Assembly (NCBI GenBank): GCA_035512595.1
Contig: DATKDU010000319.1
Coordinates: forward strand, 1 to 20,937
DNA: 20,937 bases
From: DATKDU01 sp035512595
GTDB taxonomy: Bacteria; Planctomycetota; Planctomycetia; Pirellulales; Pirellulaceae
Reading direction: 5' to 3'
Position numbers and translations under genes: made by a program. The first letter of the stretch is position 1; every line of letters starts with the position of its first letter. Of the stretch, positions 5,197 through 12,832 are shown in pieces. Under the pieces are notes generated by a model that saw only the letters and a program-made list of their open reading frames with translations, was not told the DNA's origin and searched no databases.

Positions 5197-7479
5197 ATGC
5201 GATCGATTCATTTACCGTCTGTCGTGTGTTTCGTGGTTCTCTCTGCTGCCATAGTCGGCGGACAAGAGCCGCGGTTCACGACGCGCCTGATCAATCCGGC
5301 CGCCGAGTACCCGGCTTGCGCCGTGTTCGATGTGAATCAGGACGGACAAATGGACATCGTCAGCGGCGGGTTCTGGTATGCCGGGCCAAAATGGGAGAAA
5401 CATTTTCTCCGCGACGTGGAAGTGATCCGCGGGCGGTTCGACGACTATTCGAACCTGCCGCTCGACGTGAACAGCGACGGCTGGCTCGACATCGTCAGCG
5501 TCAACTACCGCAGCCAGTCGCTGTTCTGGCTGGCGCATCCGGGGGAGAAGATCAAGTCGGCCCCTGACACGCCGTGGCAGAAGCACGTTATCGACACCCC
5601 CGGCCCGATGGAAACCGGGCGGCTGCACGATATCGACGGCGACGGCCAGCTCGACATCCTTCCCAACGGCATTGGCTTTGCCTGCTGGTACGAACTGGTT
5701 CGCGATGCGGCCGGCAGCGGCGAAAACGCTCCGCGGTTCGTCAAGCACGATCTGCCCAAGGAGGTCGCCGGTCACGGCATTGGCTTCGGCGACGTCAACG
5801 GTGACGGTCGCGGCGACATCGTCGGTCCGCGCGGCTGGCTGGAAGCGCCGGAGGATCGCCGCGGCGGCCGCTGGACCTGGCACCCCGAGTGGGAGCTGAC
5901 CCGCGACGCGAGCATTCCGATACTCGTTCATGACGTAGACGGCGATGGCGATGCCGACCTGATCTGGGGACGCGGTCATCGCTACGGCCTGTACTGGCTC
6001 GAGCAGACGAAGGATGCGGCGGGGAAACGCTCCTGGCGGCAGCACGCGATCGATACCAGTTGGGCCCAACCGCACAGCCTGCTGCTGGCCGATTTGAACG
6101 GCGACAAGAGGGTGGAGTTGATTGCCGGCAAACGGTACATGGGGCACGAAGGCAAAGACCCGGGCGAGTGGGACGTGCTGTGCGCCTATTCGTACCAGTT
6201 TGATCCCAAGTTGCGCACGTGGCGGCGCAGCGAGCTGCACGTCGGTCAGCGAGTTGGTTTCGGCCTCGATCCGAAAGTGGCCGATCTGGATGGCGACGGC
6301 GATCTGGACCTGGTCGCTGCCGACCGCTCCTCGCTGGCCGTGCTGATCAACGAAGGCGTAGGACGGGCTTCCCAGCCCGTCCCGGCCAGGGAACCGGATC
6401 GCGAGCTCCAACCTGTCGGCCAAGAGCCAGGACGCACCAGAAAGCCCTACACATTTGAGGATCTCGGACGGGCTGGGAAGCCCGTCCCACAGGACATGGG
6501 CATCCGCCGCGAGCACATCCGCCGCGGCATGGCCGAAGCGATGGGCGACCTTCCCGATCCGTCACGGCGCGTGCCGCTCGACGTGCGGATCGAAAGCCGC
6601 GAGGAGAAGGGGGATTACGTGCGGATCAAGCTGACTTACGTGCCCGAGCGGGGGGATCGCGTGCCGACGCTGTTGCTCGTCCCCAAGTCGGTCGCGCTGG
6701 AAGAGCAAGGGCTGAATGGCACACTGCGTGACGGGGCTAACAAGAAACTGCCCGCCATGCTCTGCCTCCATCCGACCAATGTCGATGGCAAGGCCCAGAC
6801 CGCCGCCATGGTCGGCGCAGCGACGCGGCACTACGGCCATCAGCTCGCTCAGCGGGGTTACGTTTGCCTGATCCCAGACTATCCGAGCTTCGGCGAGTAC
6901 AAGGATTACGACTTCGCACAAAAACGGCCGGGGAGTGACGAGCTGCTGTATGTGAGCGGCTCGATGAAGGCGATCTGGAACAACATCCGCGCCGTGGATC
7001 TCCTAGAGTCGCTCGGCTACGTCGATGCGGACAACATCGGCGTCATCGGTCATTCGCTCGGCGGGCACAACGCTCTTTACACCGCCGTCTTCGATCCGCG
7101 GCTGAAGGCGGTCGTCACGAGCTGCGGCTTCACCACGTTCCACGACTACTACGCCGGCAATCTCAAGGGCTGGACGAGCGACCGCTATATGCCGCGGATT
7201 CGGGACGTGTATGAACTGAGCCCCGATCGAATGCCGTTCGATTTTCCGGAGGTTCTGGCGGCAATTGCCCCGCGGGGTCTGTTCGTCAACGCCCCGCTAC
7301 ACGACGCCAACTTCGACAACGGCGGCGTGCGGAAGTGCATCGCAGCGGCGACGCCGGTGTATGAGCTGCTCGGCGCTAAGGAGCAGCTCCAGGTGGTCTA
7401 TCCCGACTGCGCGCACGACTTTCCCGATGAGGTGCGCGAGCAGGTGTATGGGTGGCTGGATAAGCAGCTCAGTCAGTAG
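5197..7479 (+). CDS. Secreted FG-GAP/VCBS repeat and alpha/beta-hydrolase fusion
   Basis: 760 residues from the ATG at 5197, chosen because it opens a clean signal peptide (MRSIHLPSVVCFVVLSAAIVGG); the frame is open further upstream but through repeat DNA. Residues ~30-387 hold seven FG-GAP/VCBS calcium-loop motifs, such as DVNQDGQMDIV, DVNSDGWLDIV, DIDGDGQLDIL, DVDGDGDADLI and DLDGDGDLDLV, suggesting a beta-propeller. Residues ~432-760 form an alpha/beta hydrolase of the dienelactone-hydrolase/acetyl-xylan-esterase kind: nucleophile Ser620 in GHSLGG, His740 in CAHDFP, and Asp703 or Asp707 as acid. Residues 389-430 are a low-complexity linker made from palindromic repeat DNA. The substrate is unknown; an ester on a polysaccharide is plausible. 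The gene ends exactly where the convergent neighbour begins. Confidence 0.85.
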   Translation: MRSIHLPSVVCFVVLSAAIVGGQEPRFTTRLINPAAEYPACAVFDVNQDGQMDIVSGGFWYAGPKWEKHFLRDVEVIRGRFDDYSNLPLDVNSDGWLDIVSVNYRSQSLFWLAHPGEKIKSAPDTPWQKHVIDTPGPMETGRLHDIDGDGQLDILPNGIGFACWYELVRDAAGSGENAPRFVKHDLPKEVAGHGIGFGDVNGDGRGDIVGPRGWLEAPEDRRGGRWTWHPEWELTRDASIPILVHDVDGDGDADLIWGRGHRYGLYWLEQTKDAAGKRSWRQHAIDTSWAQPHSLLLADLNGDKRVELIAGKRYMGHEGKDPGEWDVLCAYSYQFDPKLRTWRRSELHVGQRVGFGLDPKVADLDGDGDLDLVAADRSSLAVLINEGVGRASQPVPAREPDRELQPVGQEPGRTRKPYTFEDLGRAGKPVPQDMGIRREHIRRGMAEAMGDLPDPSRRVPLDVRIESREEKGDYVRIKLTYVPERGDRVPTLLLVPKSVALEEQGLNGTLRDGANKKLPAMLCLHPTNVDGKAQTAAMVGAATRHYGHQLAQRGYVCLIPDYPSFGEYKDYDFAQKRPGSDELLYVSGSMKAIWNNIRAVDLLESLGYVDADNIGVIGHSLGGHNALYTAVFDPRLKAVVTSCGFTTFHDYYAGNLKGWTSDRYMPRIRDVYELSPDRMPFDFPEVLAAIAPRGLFVNAPLHDANFDNGGVRKCIAAATPVYELLGAKEQLQVVYPDCAHDFPDEVREQVYGWLDKQLSQ
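6361..6487. repeat. Inverted pair of 22-bp palindromes inside a coding sequence
   Basis: Two 22-bp elements, 6361-6382 and 6466-6487, each have perfect 9-bp arms (GGACGGGCT and AGCCCGTCC) around a 4-nt loop. The second is the exact reverse complement of the first. They are 83 bp apart and fully in frame, encoding GRASQPVPAREP... and ...DLGRAGKPVP, with no stop in between. They fall precisely between the two folded domains of the host protein. Confidence 0.85.
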
Positions 7480-8391
7480 TTAACGCGTCTTCTTCGCTTT
7501 GAGCTGTTTCTTCTCGGCCAGCACGGGAGATTCCTCCCCGTGATGCGACCGCTCCAGTTCCGCCACCCGCTGCTTGAGCCGCTCGTTTTCGAGGACCGTG
7601 GTGAGCTGTGCCTTTAGCAGTTCTTCCTTCTGCACGGCCAATTCAGCCTGTGCTTTGAGCCTGGCGTTCTCCGCGTGCAGCTCGACCATTTCCTTGAGCA
7701 TCGCGTCGCGGTGCTCGACCATCTCCAGCTTCGCCTCGAGCTTGGCCTTCTCGACCATCAGCTCGGCCACGGACTCGAACATCTCCCCCTTGGCTTCCAG
7801 GACCGCCCCATGCCCTTCGAGGGTCGCTTCCAAAATGGCTTCCTGCGACTCGAGGGTCGCCTCCATGGCGGCATTTTCGGCGGTCAGCTCGGCAATGTGT
7901 TCCCACAGCTCGCTTAGCTCTCCCTTGCTGACGATGTCCTTCGCCGCGCAGCACTTTCCGCCCGCGCAGCCGCATGCGGACTTCTCGCAGCATTTGGCGG
8001 CAGTCGCCACCACCTTGGCCGGACAAGCCTCGCAAGACTCGCCGGCGCACTTCACCGCGTCCTTGGAAGCCGCCACCGGGCAGACGGGACAGACTTCGGG
8101 ACAAACGTCGAGCGGCCCGTGGAATCGGATCACCTGGCCGGGAAGGAAGTCAAAATCGACCCCGATCCGCTCGACCGTCTCGTCGCACGCCGGCTTGACG
8201 GCCGAGTTCTTGAACAATCGGCCGACGTAAGGAATCTTGTCGAGCATCGGCACTCCGCTCGCTTTGACCTCGATCCGCAGCTCGCGGCGCGGGCACGGCT
8301 CTTCGCCGCCGGCCGGCTTTGCCGTCATGAGTGCCGCGGCGAGAATCGCCAGTGCGGCTACGAATCCCCGTGCTTGAATCGCCAATCGCAT
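7480..8391 (-). CDS. Secreted Cys-rich coiled-coil protein with secretin-like motif
   Basis: 303 residues from the ATG at 8391, chosen because an AAGGAG SD lies 6-8 nt upstream and a signal peptide follows (MRLAIQARGFVAALAILAAA, about 29 residues). Residues 46-61 read GVPMLDKIPYVGRLFK, strikingly like the VP.L..IP..G.LF motif at the end of type II/III secretins, but no secretin domain is present. Residues 97-148 contain 12 cysteines in CPEVCPVC, CAGESCEAC and CCEKSACGCAGGKCC groups, suggesting metal binding or disulfides. Residues ~155-283 form a long Leu/Glu/Lys coiled coil, ending in a basic tail. It should be periplasmic or envelope-associated. The family is not recognised. It is convergent with, and directly abuts, the hydrolase gene. 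Confidence 0.75.
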   Translation of the reverse strand: MRLAIQARGFVAALAILAAALMTAKPAGGEEPCPRRELRIEVKASGVPMLDKIPYVGRLFKNSAVKPACDETVERIGVDFDFLPGQVIRFHGPLDVCPEVCPVCPVAASKDAVKCAGESCEACPAKVVATAAKCCEKSACGCAGGKCCAAKDIVSKGELSELWEHIAELTAENAAMEATLESQEAILEATLEGHGAVLEAKGEMFESVAELMVEKAKLEAKLEMVEHRDAMLKEMVELHAENARLKAQAELAVQKEELLKAQLTTVLENERLKQRVAELERSHHGEESPVLAEKKQLKAKKTR

Positions 8392-8516
8392 ACGACGCTC
8401 CTTGTCGTGAAGTGCAGTCCATCCACAGCGGTGCGGGGTATACCGCGGCAACGGTGGGACGGCAAGACGAAGTCATGCTAGCGAGTCTTCCGAACTCTCA
8501 CGAATTCGGCTAGACG

Positions 8517-9245
8517 CTAGCTGTTCTTGGTCAAGAGATTGATCGTCGTCGTCAGTGCCGCGGGGGTGACGATCAGCAGGAAGACGACAGCCGCCGTGAC
8601 GAGCGTCCAGAATCGCAGGTTGCGCCGCGCGGCATCGGCCATGGCGGCCGCCGAGCGGTGGACGATGAACCGCTTGAGCGATTCCGCCGAAACGGATTTC
8701 TCGCCGAACGCTTCCAGCTCATCGAGCGTCTGCGTGACGACCGCCGTCTGGGCGCGCACCCACAGTCGGGCCGCCATGTTGGTCAGCCGGGCGACGGGCG
8801 AGAACCAGCCGCCGCGAGAGCTGGGAAACACCATGTCTCTCGTCGCCGAGTTCCAGTGCTTGCGGATCACGTCGAGCGGATATTCCGTCTTGCCGACGGG
8901 CAGCGATGCCAGCACGGGATCGAGAGCGGCACTGGCCGCCTCGGCTCCTCGCTTCTGACAAAGGGTGATGCCGTCGTGAAGCCCGTGGTCGAGCGCCCGG
9001 TGTATGCCCCACAGGACGCCGGCAATGCCGAAGCAGGTGAACCACAGCACCAGTGAGAACCACTGGATGACCGAGGAGGGCTGCTCCAGGTTCGCCAGGT
9101 GTTGACCGGGTCCAGCCACGGCAAGGAGCACCGCCACGGAGGTGATCAGCGTCCAGGGGAGCAGGAACAGGGTTCGCCAGAGGGTGGCGCGAACCAGATC
9201 GATGAGGAATTGGAGCGTTTGGGAAGCGATTTCACGAGCGGCCAT
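8517..9245 (-). CDS. Three-helix membrane protein of unknown function
   Basis: 242 residues from the ATG at 9245; a longer version would need a TTG at 9338 and adds a poor N-terminus. Hydrophobic segments lie at about residues 25-45 (TLFLLPWTLITSVAVLLAVAG), 60-80 (IQWFSLVLWFTCFGIAGVLWG) and 210-230 (LRFWTLVTAAVVFLLIVTPAA). A cytosolic-looking middle section of about 125 residues is rich in Ala and charged residues (TLDELEAFGEKSVSAESLKRF). It lies 126 nt downstream of the HtrA gene on the same strand and may be cotranscribed with it. No family motif is recognised. Confidence 0.65.
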   Translation of the reverse strand: MAAREIASQTLQFLIDLVRATLWRTLFLLPWTLITSVAVLLAVAGPGQHLANLEQPSSVIQWFSLVLWFTCFGIAGVLWGIHRALDHGLHDGITLCQKRGAEAASAALDPVLASLPVGKTEYPLDVIRKHWNSATRDMVFPSSRGGWFSPVARLTNMAARLWVRAQTAVVTQTLDELEAFGEKSVSAESLKRFIVHRSAAAMADAARRNLRFWTLVTAAVVFLLIVTPAALTTTINLLTKNS

Positions 9246-9371
9246 GGCGAAGTACCACTGGGAGGCATCGAGGTTACCTGCCCAAGTATAGATCGCGTTA
9301 CGACTGCCGCCGGACAGCCTCAACTCCAAGACTGGCAAGCACTTGCGGGGTTGTCGCTACTGGCGAAGTCC

Positions 9372-10736
9372 CTACGGCGCCGTTCGCTCGGCCAGCCGCA
9401 GGTGCCCGTAGAGCGTGTCGGTTCCCCGCACGATGTAGAAGATCACCGGCTCGGCCTTGGTGAGATCTTCACGATCGAGAATGTACGAAATGTTTTCCAG
9501 GGAGATCGTTTCCCAGACGTGGACGCCGACCAGCACGTCGCCGGCGCGGATTCCCTGAAGATAGGCCGGACCGTTCTTGCGAACGTCGAGGACCTTGAGC
9601 CCGCCGCGATACCGCGTGTTCAGGGCCTTGAAGTCGGCGTCTTCCATCGGGCTGAGCTTCAGGCCGATCGCGTTCCACACGCGGTCAGGCAGCCCTGGCT
9701 TGGCGCTCCCGCGTGCATGTCCCAGGGCAAGTTTCACTTCCGTGTCGCTGCCGTCGCGGACCAGCTCGATGTCGATTTCCTCGCTGCTCTTGCGGCCGAG
9801 GAGCGCTAGTTCCACATCGAGCGCCCGTTCGATCTTCCGTTCGCCGATCGACTTGATCACATCCCCCTTCTTCAGCCCGGCCTTGTCCGCCGGACTTCCG
9901 TCTTTCACCCCCTGCACCTTGAAGACCCGCGTTTCGTCTTCGATCGACGTGCTGCCGACGATGCCGTGCGTGGTCTTCTCGAGCCGCTCCACGCTCATCA
10001 ACCGGGCGGCGACTTCCAGCGCCTCATCAATGGGGATGGCAAAGCCGATCCCCTGCGCCCCGACGCGAACGGCGACGTTGATTCCGATCACCTGGCCGTC
10101 GATGTTCAGGAGCGGGCCGCCGGAGTTGCCCGGGTTGATGCTGGCGTCGGTCTGGATCAGGTCGTGGTACTTCTGATCGTCGCTGACTTGCACGGTGCGG
10201 TGCAGGGCGCTGATGATCCCGCGGGTGACGGTGTGCTCGTAGCCGTACGCATTCCCGACGGCAATCACCGGCTCCCCTTCCATCAGGTCGATGGAGGTGC
10301 CGAAGTGGATCGGTTGGAGAGGCTTGTCGGCCTCGATACGGATGATGGCCAGGTCGGTTTTTGGATCGTGGGCGACCAACTTGGCGACGGCGGTTTTTTC
10401 GTCGTGGAGCGAGACCTGAATGGTCGCGACCCCTTCGACGACGTGATAGTTGGTGATGATGTAGCCGCGCTCATCGACGATGATCCCGGTCCCCATCCCA
10501 TTGACCTGCTTGACGCCGTCGCTGACGCCAAAGTTCGTGCCGTCATTCTTGACCGTTTTGCGGCCGTGAATGTTGACGATCGATGGGCGGGCTGCTTTCA
10601 CCGCCTTGACGATCGGGCCGTTGCGCAGCTCGGAAGCCAGGGAGGGAGCGAGGGCGAAGCTCACCAGCCACCCGGCCAGGAGGAGTCCGCAAAATGTGCC
10701 ACGCCACCCGGAAGACAAGACGCTGGAATCACGCAT
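9372..10736 (-). CDS. HtrA/DegP-type periplasmic serine protease with two PDZ domains
   Basis: 454 residues from the ATG at 10736, the start that yields a signal peptide or anchor (GTFCGLLLAGWLVSFALA). The trypsin-like S1C domain carries the full triad: His98 in TNYHVVEG, Asp128 in PKTDLAII and Ser205 in NPGNSGGPL. PDZ1 covers about residues 255-340 (VQGVKDGSPADKAGLKKGDVI) and PDZ2 about 365-445 (VRKNGPAYLQGIRAGDVLVGV). HtrA proteases degrade or hold misfolded envelope proteins, with PDZ domains sensing unfolded C-termini. Length and domain order match the DegP/DegQ class. The insert near residues 58-78 (GRKTVKNDGTNFG...) corresponds to the variable LA loop. An upstream extension to 10832 looks like non-coding sequence. 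Substrates are unknown. Confidence 0.93.
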   Translation of the reverse strand: MRDSSVLSSGWRGTFCGLLLAGWLVSFALAPSLASELRNGPIVKAVKAARPSIVNIHGRKTVKNDGTNFGVSDGVKQVNGMGTGIIVDERGYIITNYHVVEGVATIQVSLHDEKTAVAKLVAHDPKTDLAIIRIEADKPLQPIHFGTSIDLMEGEPVIAVGNAYGYEHTVTRGIISALHRTVQVSDDQKYHDLIQTDASINPGNSGGPLLNIDGQVIGINVAVRVGAQGIGFAIPIDEALEVAARLMSVERLEKTTHGIVGSTSIEDETRVFKVQGVKDGSPADKAGLKKGDVIKSIGERKIERALDVELALLGRKSSEEIDIELVRDGSDTEVKLALGHARGSAKPGLPDRVWNAIGLKLSPMEDADFKALNTRYRGGLKVLDVRKNGPAYLQGIRAGDVLVGVHVWETISLENISYILDREDLTKAEPVIFYIVRGTDTLYGHLRLAERTAP

Positions 10737-10866
10737 GAGGGGCTCGTCAGTGCTGGGTCGTGAGCGGCAAGCGTGTCGTCGCCTTTGCCAGCGGGTCTTG
10801 GCGTACGGGCGGCGCGGAATGGAGGAATCCAAAGGGGTAATCGGCCCTCACCGATTGGACCCTTGA

Positions 10867-10887
10867 TGCGGGCGAGATGCGCCCGCA
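10867..10887. repeat. Hairpin between the lipoprotein and htrA genes
   Basis: Perfect 8-bp arms, TGCGGGCG (10867-10874) and CGCCCGCA (10880-10887), with a 5-nt loop. It lies 71 nt downstream of the stop at 10958 and 131 nt upstream of the HtrA start, both on the minus strand. No T-run follows it on the minus strand (GGACC... lies beyond), so a classical intrinsic terminator is unlikely. Confidence 0.55.
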
Positions 10888-10957
10888 GACTCACGCTACC
10901 TTGCCAGTGCGAAGCGGCGCAATAGCCCGTTAAGCCGACGTAGAGAAGCTGGCGAAA

Positions 10958-11392
10958 TTATGCCGGCGGATCGTCGGGCTGCGGCGTTTTGGCGGGGGTA
11001 GGCTCAGGTCCCGCGGTGCTGTCACCGGGGCGCGTGGGACGGGAATCGAGCAACCTCAGCGGGGTCGCATCGAGCCGCGGCTCGAACACAGGCTGCGTCG
11101 GCACCGGGTGGAAGCGGGGCTGCGGCCCAGCGAGAGCGGGGCCGCGAAAGCCGGCAGCGCCGCTGGCGAGGTGACTTCGGTGATTGCGGTGAAACAGCCC
11201 TGGGAGGCCAAGTGAATGGGCTTGGGCGCACGGATGGGCTGCTGCGGGTCCCGGATCAGACTCGTAAAGCTGGACCGAGACCAGCCGCCCGCCGCAGCAA
11301 CCGCCGGATAGCGCGAAGAAGATGCTAGCGACGACGGCCAACAGCGGCCAGCCGCTGGCGAGCTTTGTCGAAGGAGATGCTGGCGGATGCAT
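10958..11392 (-). CDS. Probable small lipoprotein, Pro-rich
   Basis: 144 residues from the ATG at 11392; ATG 11434 or TTG 11446 are alternatives. A hydrophobic stretch, GWPLLAVVASIFFALSGG, leads to Cys32-Cys33. This resembles a type II signal peptide, although the lipobox (LSGGC) has Leu one place too far upstream. The rest is rich in Pro, Ala and Arg, ending PTPAKTPQPDDPPA, without recognisable domains. Another minus-strand frame is also open across 11056-11406, so the reading frame is less certain than elsewhere and a frameshift cannot be excluded. It is the last gene of the SDR, oxidoreductase-like and lipoprotein run. Confidence 0.45.
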   Translation of the reverse strand: MHPPASPSTKLASGWPLLAVVASIFFALSGGCCGGRLVSVQLYESDPGPAAAHPCAQAHSLGLPGLFHRNHRSHLASGAAGFRGPALAGPQPRFHPVPTQPVFEPRLDATPLRLLDSRPTRPGDSTAGPEPTPAKTPQPDDPPA

Positions 11393-11491
11393 GATGCGGC
11401 TGCCACGGGCGGATGAGGACGCGCGACGAATCATCGGCTTGGGCAATCGGCAAACTTTACGCCATCGGCAAAATCTGCCTGACTGGCGCGG

Positions 11492-12763
11492 TCATGAACC
11501 GATTGCCGAATCGACGACTGGTGTTGGCCGCTCCTTGGGCTTGCGGGCGACCGACTTGAGCGACTGCAAGAGGAGGAACACGATGATCGGCGTCACCAGA
11601 ATGACGGGCCAGGCTCGCCACAGCGGCGCGCGGCGGACCTCGAGCTGAAGCGCCTCGACCATGACGACGAGCAGCAGTCCCGCCAGCGTCGCCGCCAGCA
11701 CCAGGCAGCCGGCGACCGCCATCACCCCTTTGAACGACTGCTCCTCCGAAATTTCGTCCGCGTAAAGGGCGATGGCCCGCCCTTTCTCCAGGCTGCGGTC
11801 GATTGCCGCCGCGGCCTCCAGATCGCGACAGACGTCGATCCAGGTCGATGTGTGCTCGCGACCCTGCTCGACGGCTTGTTGCAACGCCGCCAGAGCCTGC
11901 TCCCCCTCGTCGAACGGCTCGTACGCCAGCCGCTGTTCGGTGCCGGCGACTTCCAATTCCCATGGCCGGTTCACTCCGCTCGGCATTCGCAGCATTGCCC
12001 GGCCGCGGCTGCCGATGAGGGTGAGCTTGCCGCCGGCGAGGTCATCGATGGGGCCGACGGACCAGCGAGCTGAAAAGGGACGCCCGCCGGAGATGTGGAC
12101 GCTCAAGTTCGCCAGCGACGGGGGGATGCGCGTCCGGGCGGCCAGCGGATCTTGATACTCGCTTCCCGCCGGCCCGCTGGCAGAGACCTGGCGAATCGTT
12201 CCCACCAGCCGCCGCAGCAGCGACGCATCGCGAGCAAACTGCGTCAGCACGGCCGCGCGGCTGCGATCGGACAATTGCCGCTCGAGCGTGATTTGTTCGA
12301 TCTCTCCCAGCGGCGACGAATCTCCGGCAGCGAGCGCCTCGATTTCCGCAACCACCGGATGAGCAAGCCCCGGCACATAGGGCTGCATGACGCCGCCGCT
12401 GTCGGCCCGGATCATTTCGAGCTCGTAGCCGACGATCATTTCGCACGCCGGGTGAATCACCAGCATCGGGACCGCCGCCTGGGCCAGCTTGCGGAGCTGG
12501 TCCACCCGCCGTTCATCCGCCGAGAAGCCCGATTCGGCCGACGGATCGAATCGGCCACGTGCCACGATCACGGCGTCGATGCCGCTGGCCACCAGGAGCG
12601 ATTCCCAGTCGTCGTCGAAGCGGGCCCGCGGCACCAGCGCCCGCAGCCGCGGTACGAAACCGGCTGCGTCGTAGGCCGCCACCAGCGTGTGAATGCCATC
12701 GAGGACCGCGCTGGTCAACAGCGCCAGTGCTTCGTCATCGCAGCCGAGCAGAGCGAGTTTCAT
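11492..12763 (-). CDS. Membrane-anchored GFO/IDH/MocA-like oxidoreductase homologue
   Basis: 423 residues from the ATG at 12763, which follows the intergenic palindrome; starting earlier would translate that repeat. The N-terminus (MKLALLGCDDEALALLTSAV) is a Rossmann-type beta-alpha unit like that of GFO/IDH/MocA dehydrogenases. The later stretch DLEAAAAIDRSLEKGRAIALY (about residues 314-334) matches the end of that family. Residues ~220-285 correspond to the central beta-sheet domain. Two transmembrane helices follow (about 346-370 and 385-403), then a short basic tail. The NAD(P) motif GxGxxG is reduced to GCDDEA, and no EKP motif is seen, so cofactor binding is doubtful. Catalysis is therefore not claimed. 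It lies 69 nt after the SDR gene on the same strand. Confidence 0.65.
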   Translation of the reverse strand: MKLALLGCDDEALALLTSAVLDGIHTLVAAYDAAGFVPRLRALVPRARFDDDWESLLVASGIDAVIVARGRFDPSAESGFSADERRVDQLRKLAQAAVPMLVIHPACEMIVGYELEMIRADSGGVMQPYVPGLAHPVVAEIEALAAGDSSPLGEIEQITLERQLSDRSRAAVLTQFARDASLLRRLVGTIRQVSASGPAGSEYQDPLAARTRIPPSLANLSVHISGGRPFSARWSVGPIDDLAGGKLTLIGSRGRAMLRMPSGVNRPWELEVAGTEQRLAYEPFDEGEQALAALQQAVEQGREHTSTWIDVCRDLEAAAAIDRSLEKGRAIALYADEISEEQSFKGVMAVAGCLVLAATLAGLLLVVMVEALQLEVRRAPLWRAWPVILVTPIIVFLLLQSLKSVARKPKERPTPVVDSAIGS

Positions 12764-12770
12764 TCCACTA

Positions 12771-12831
12771 AGTAGTAGGCACGCTCCGTGTGCCGTCAAC
12801 CCACCGGACGGCACACGAGGCGTGTCTACTA
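12771..12831. repeat. Long imperfect palindrome between SDR and MocA-like genes
   Basis: Arms 12771-12797 and 12807-12831 pair over 25 positions with about three mismatches around a 9-nt loop. The core GGCACGCTCCGTGTGCC is the same as in the palindrome at 1736-1758. It starts one base after the SDR stop codon (12833-12835) and fills almost the whole 69-nt gap. It may protect or separate mRNA segments or be a mobile REP-like unit. Confidence 0.75.
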
Positions 12832-12832
12832 G

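Noticed and set aside
5212..6516. 434-residue open frame antisense to the FG-GAP domain
   Set aside because: The sense strand shows seven perfect calcium-loop motifs; the antisense product reads like a mirror of them (AVAVDI..., VAVQIG).
9966..10763. 265-residue open frame antisense to the HtrA gene
   Set aside because: The sense strand carries the complete HtrA catalytic triad; this frame has only Asp/Val/Gly-rich shadow sequence.
12764..12814. 17-residue N-terminal extension of the MocA-like protein
   Set aside because: It would translate the palindromic repeat; the ATG at 12763 opens the Rossmann motif directly.
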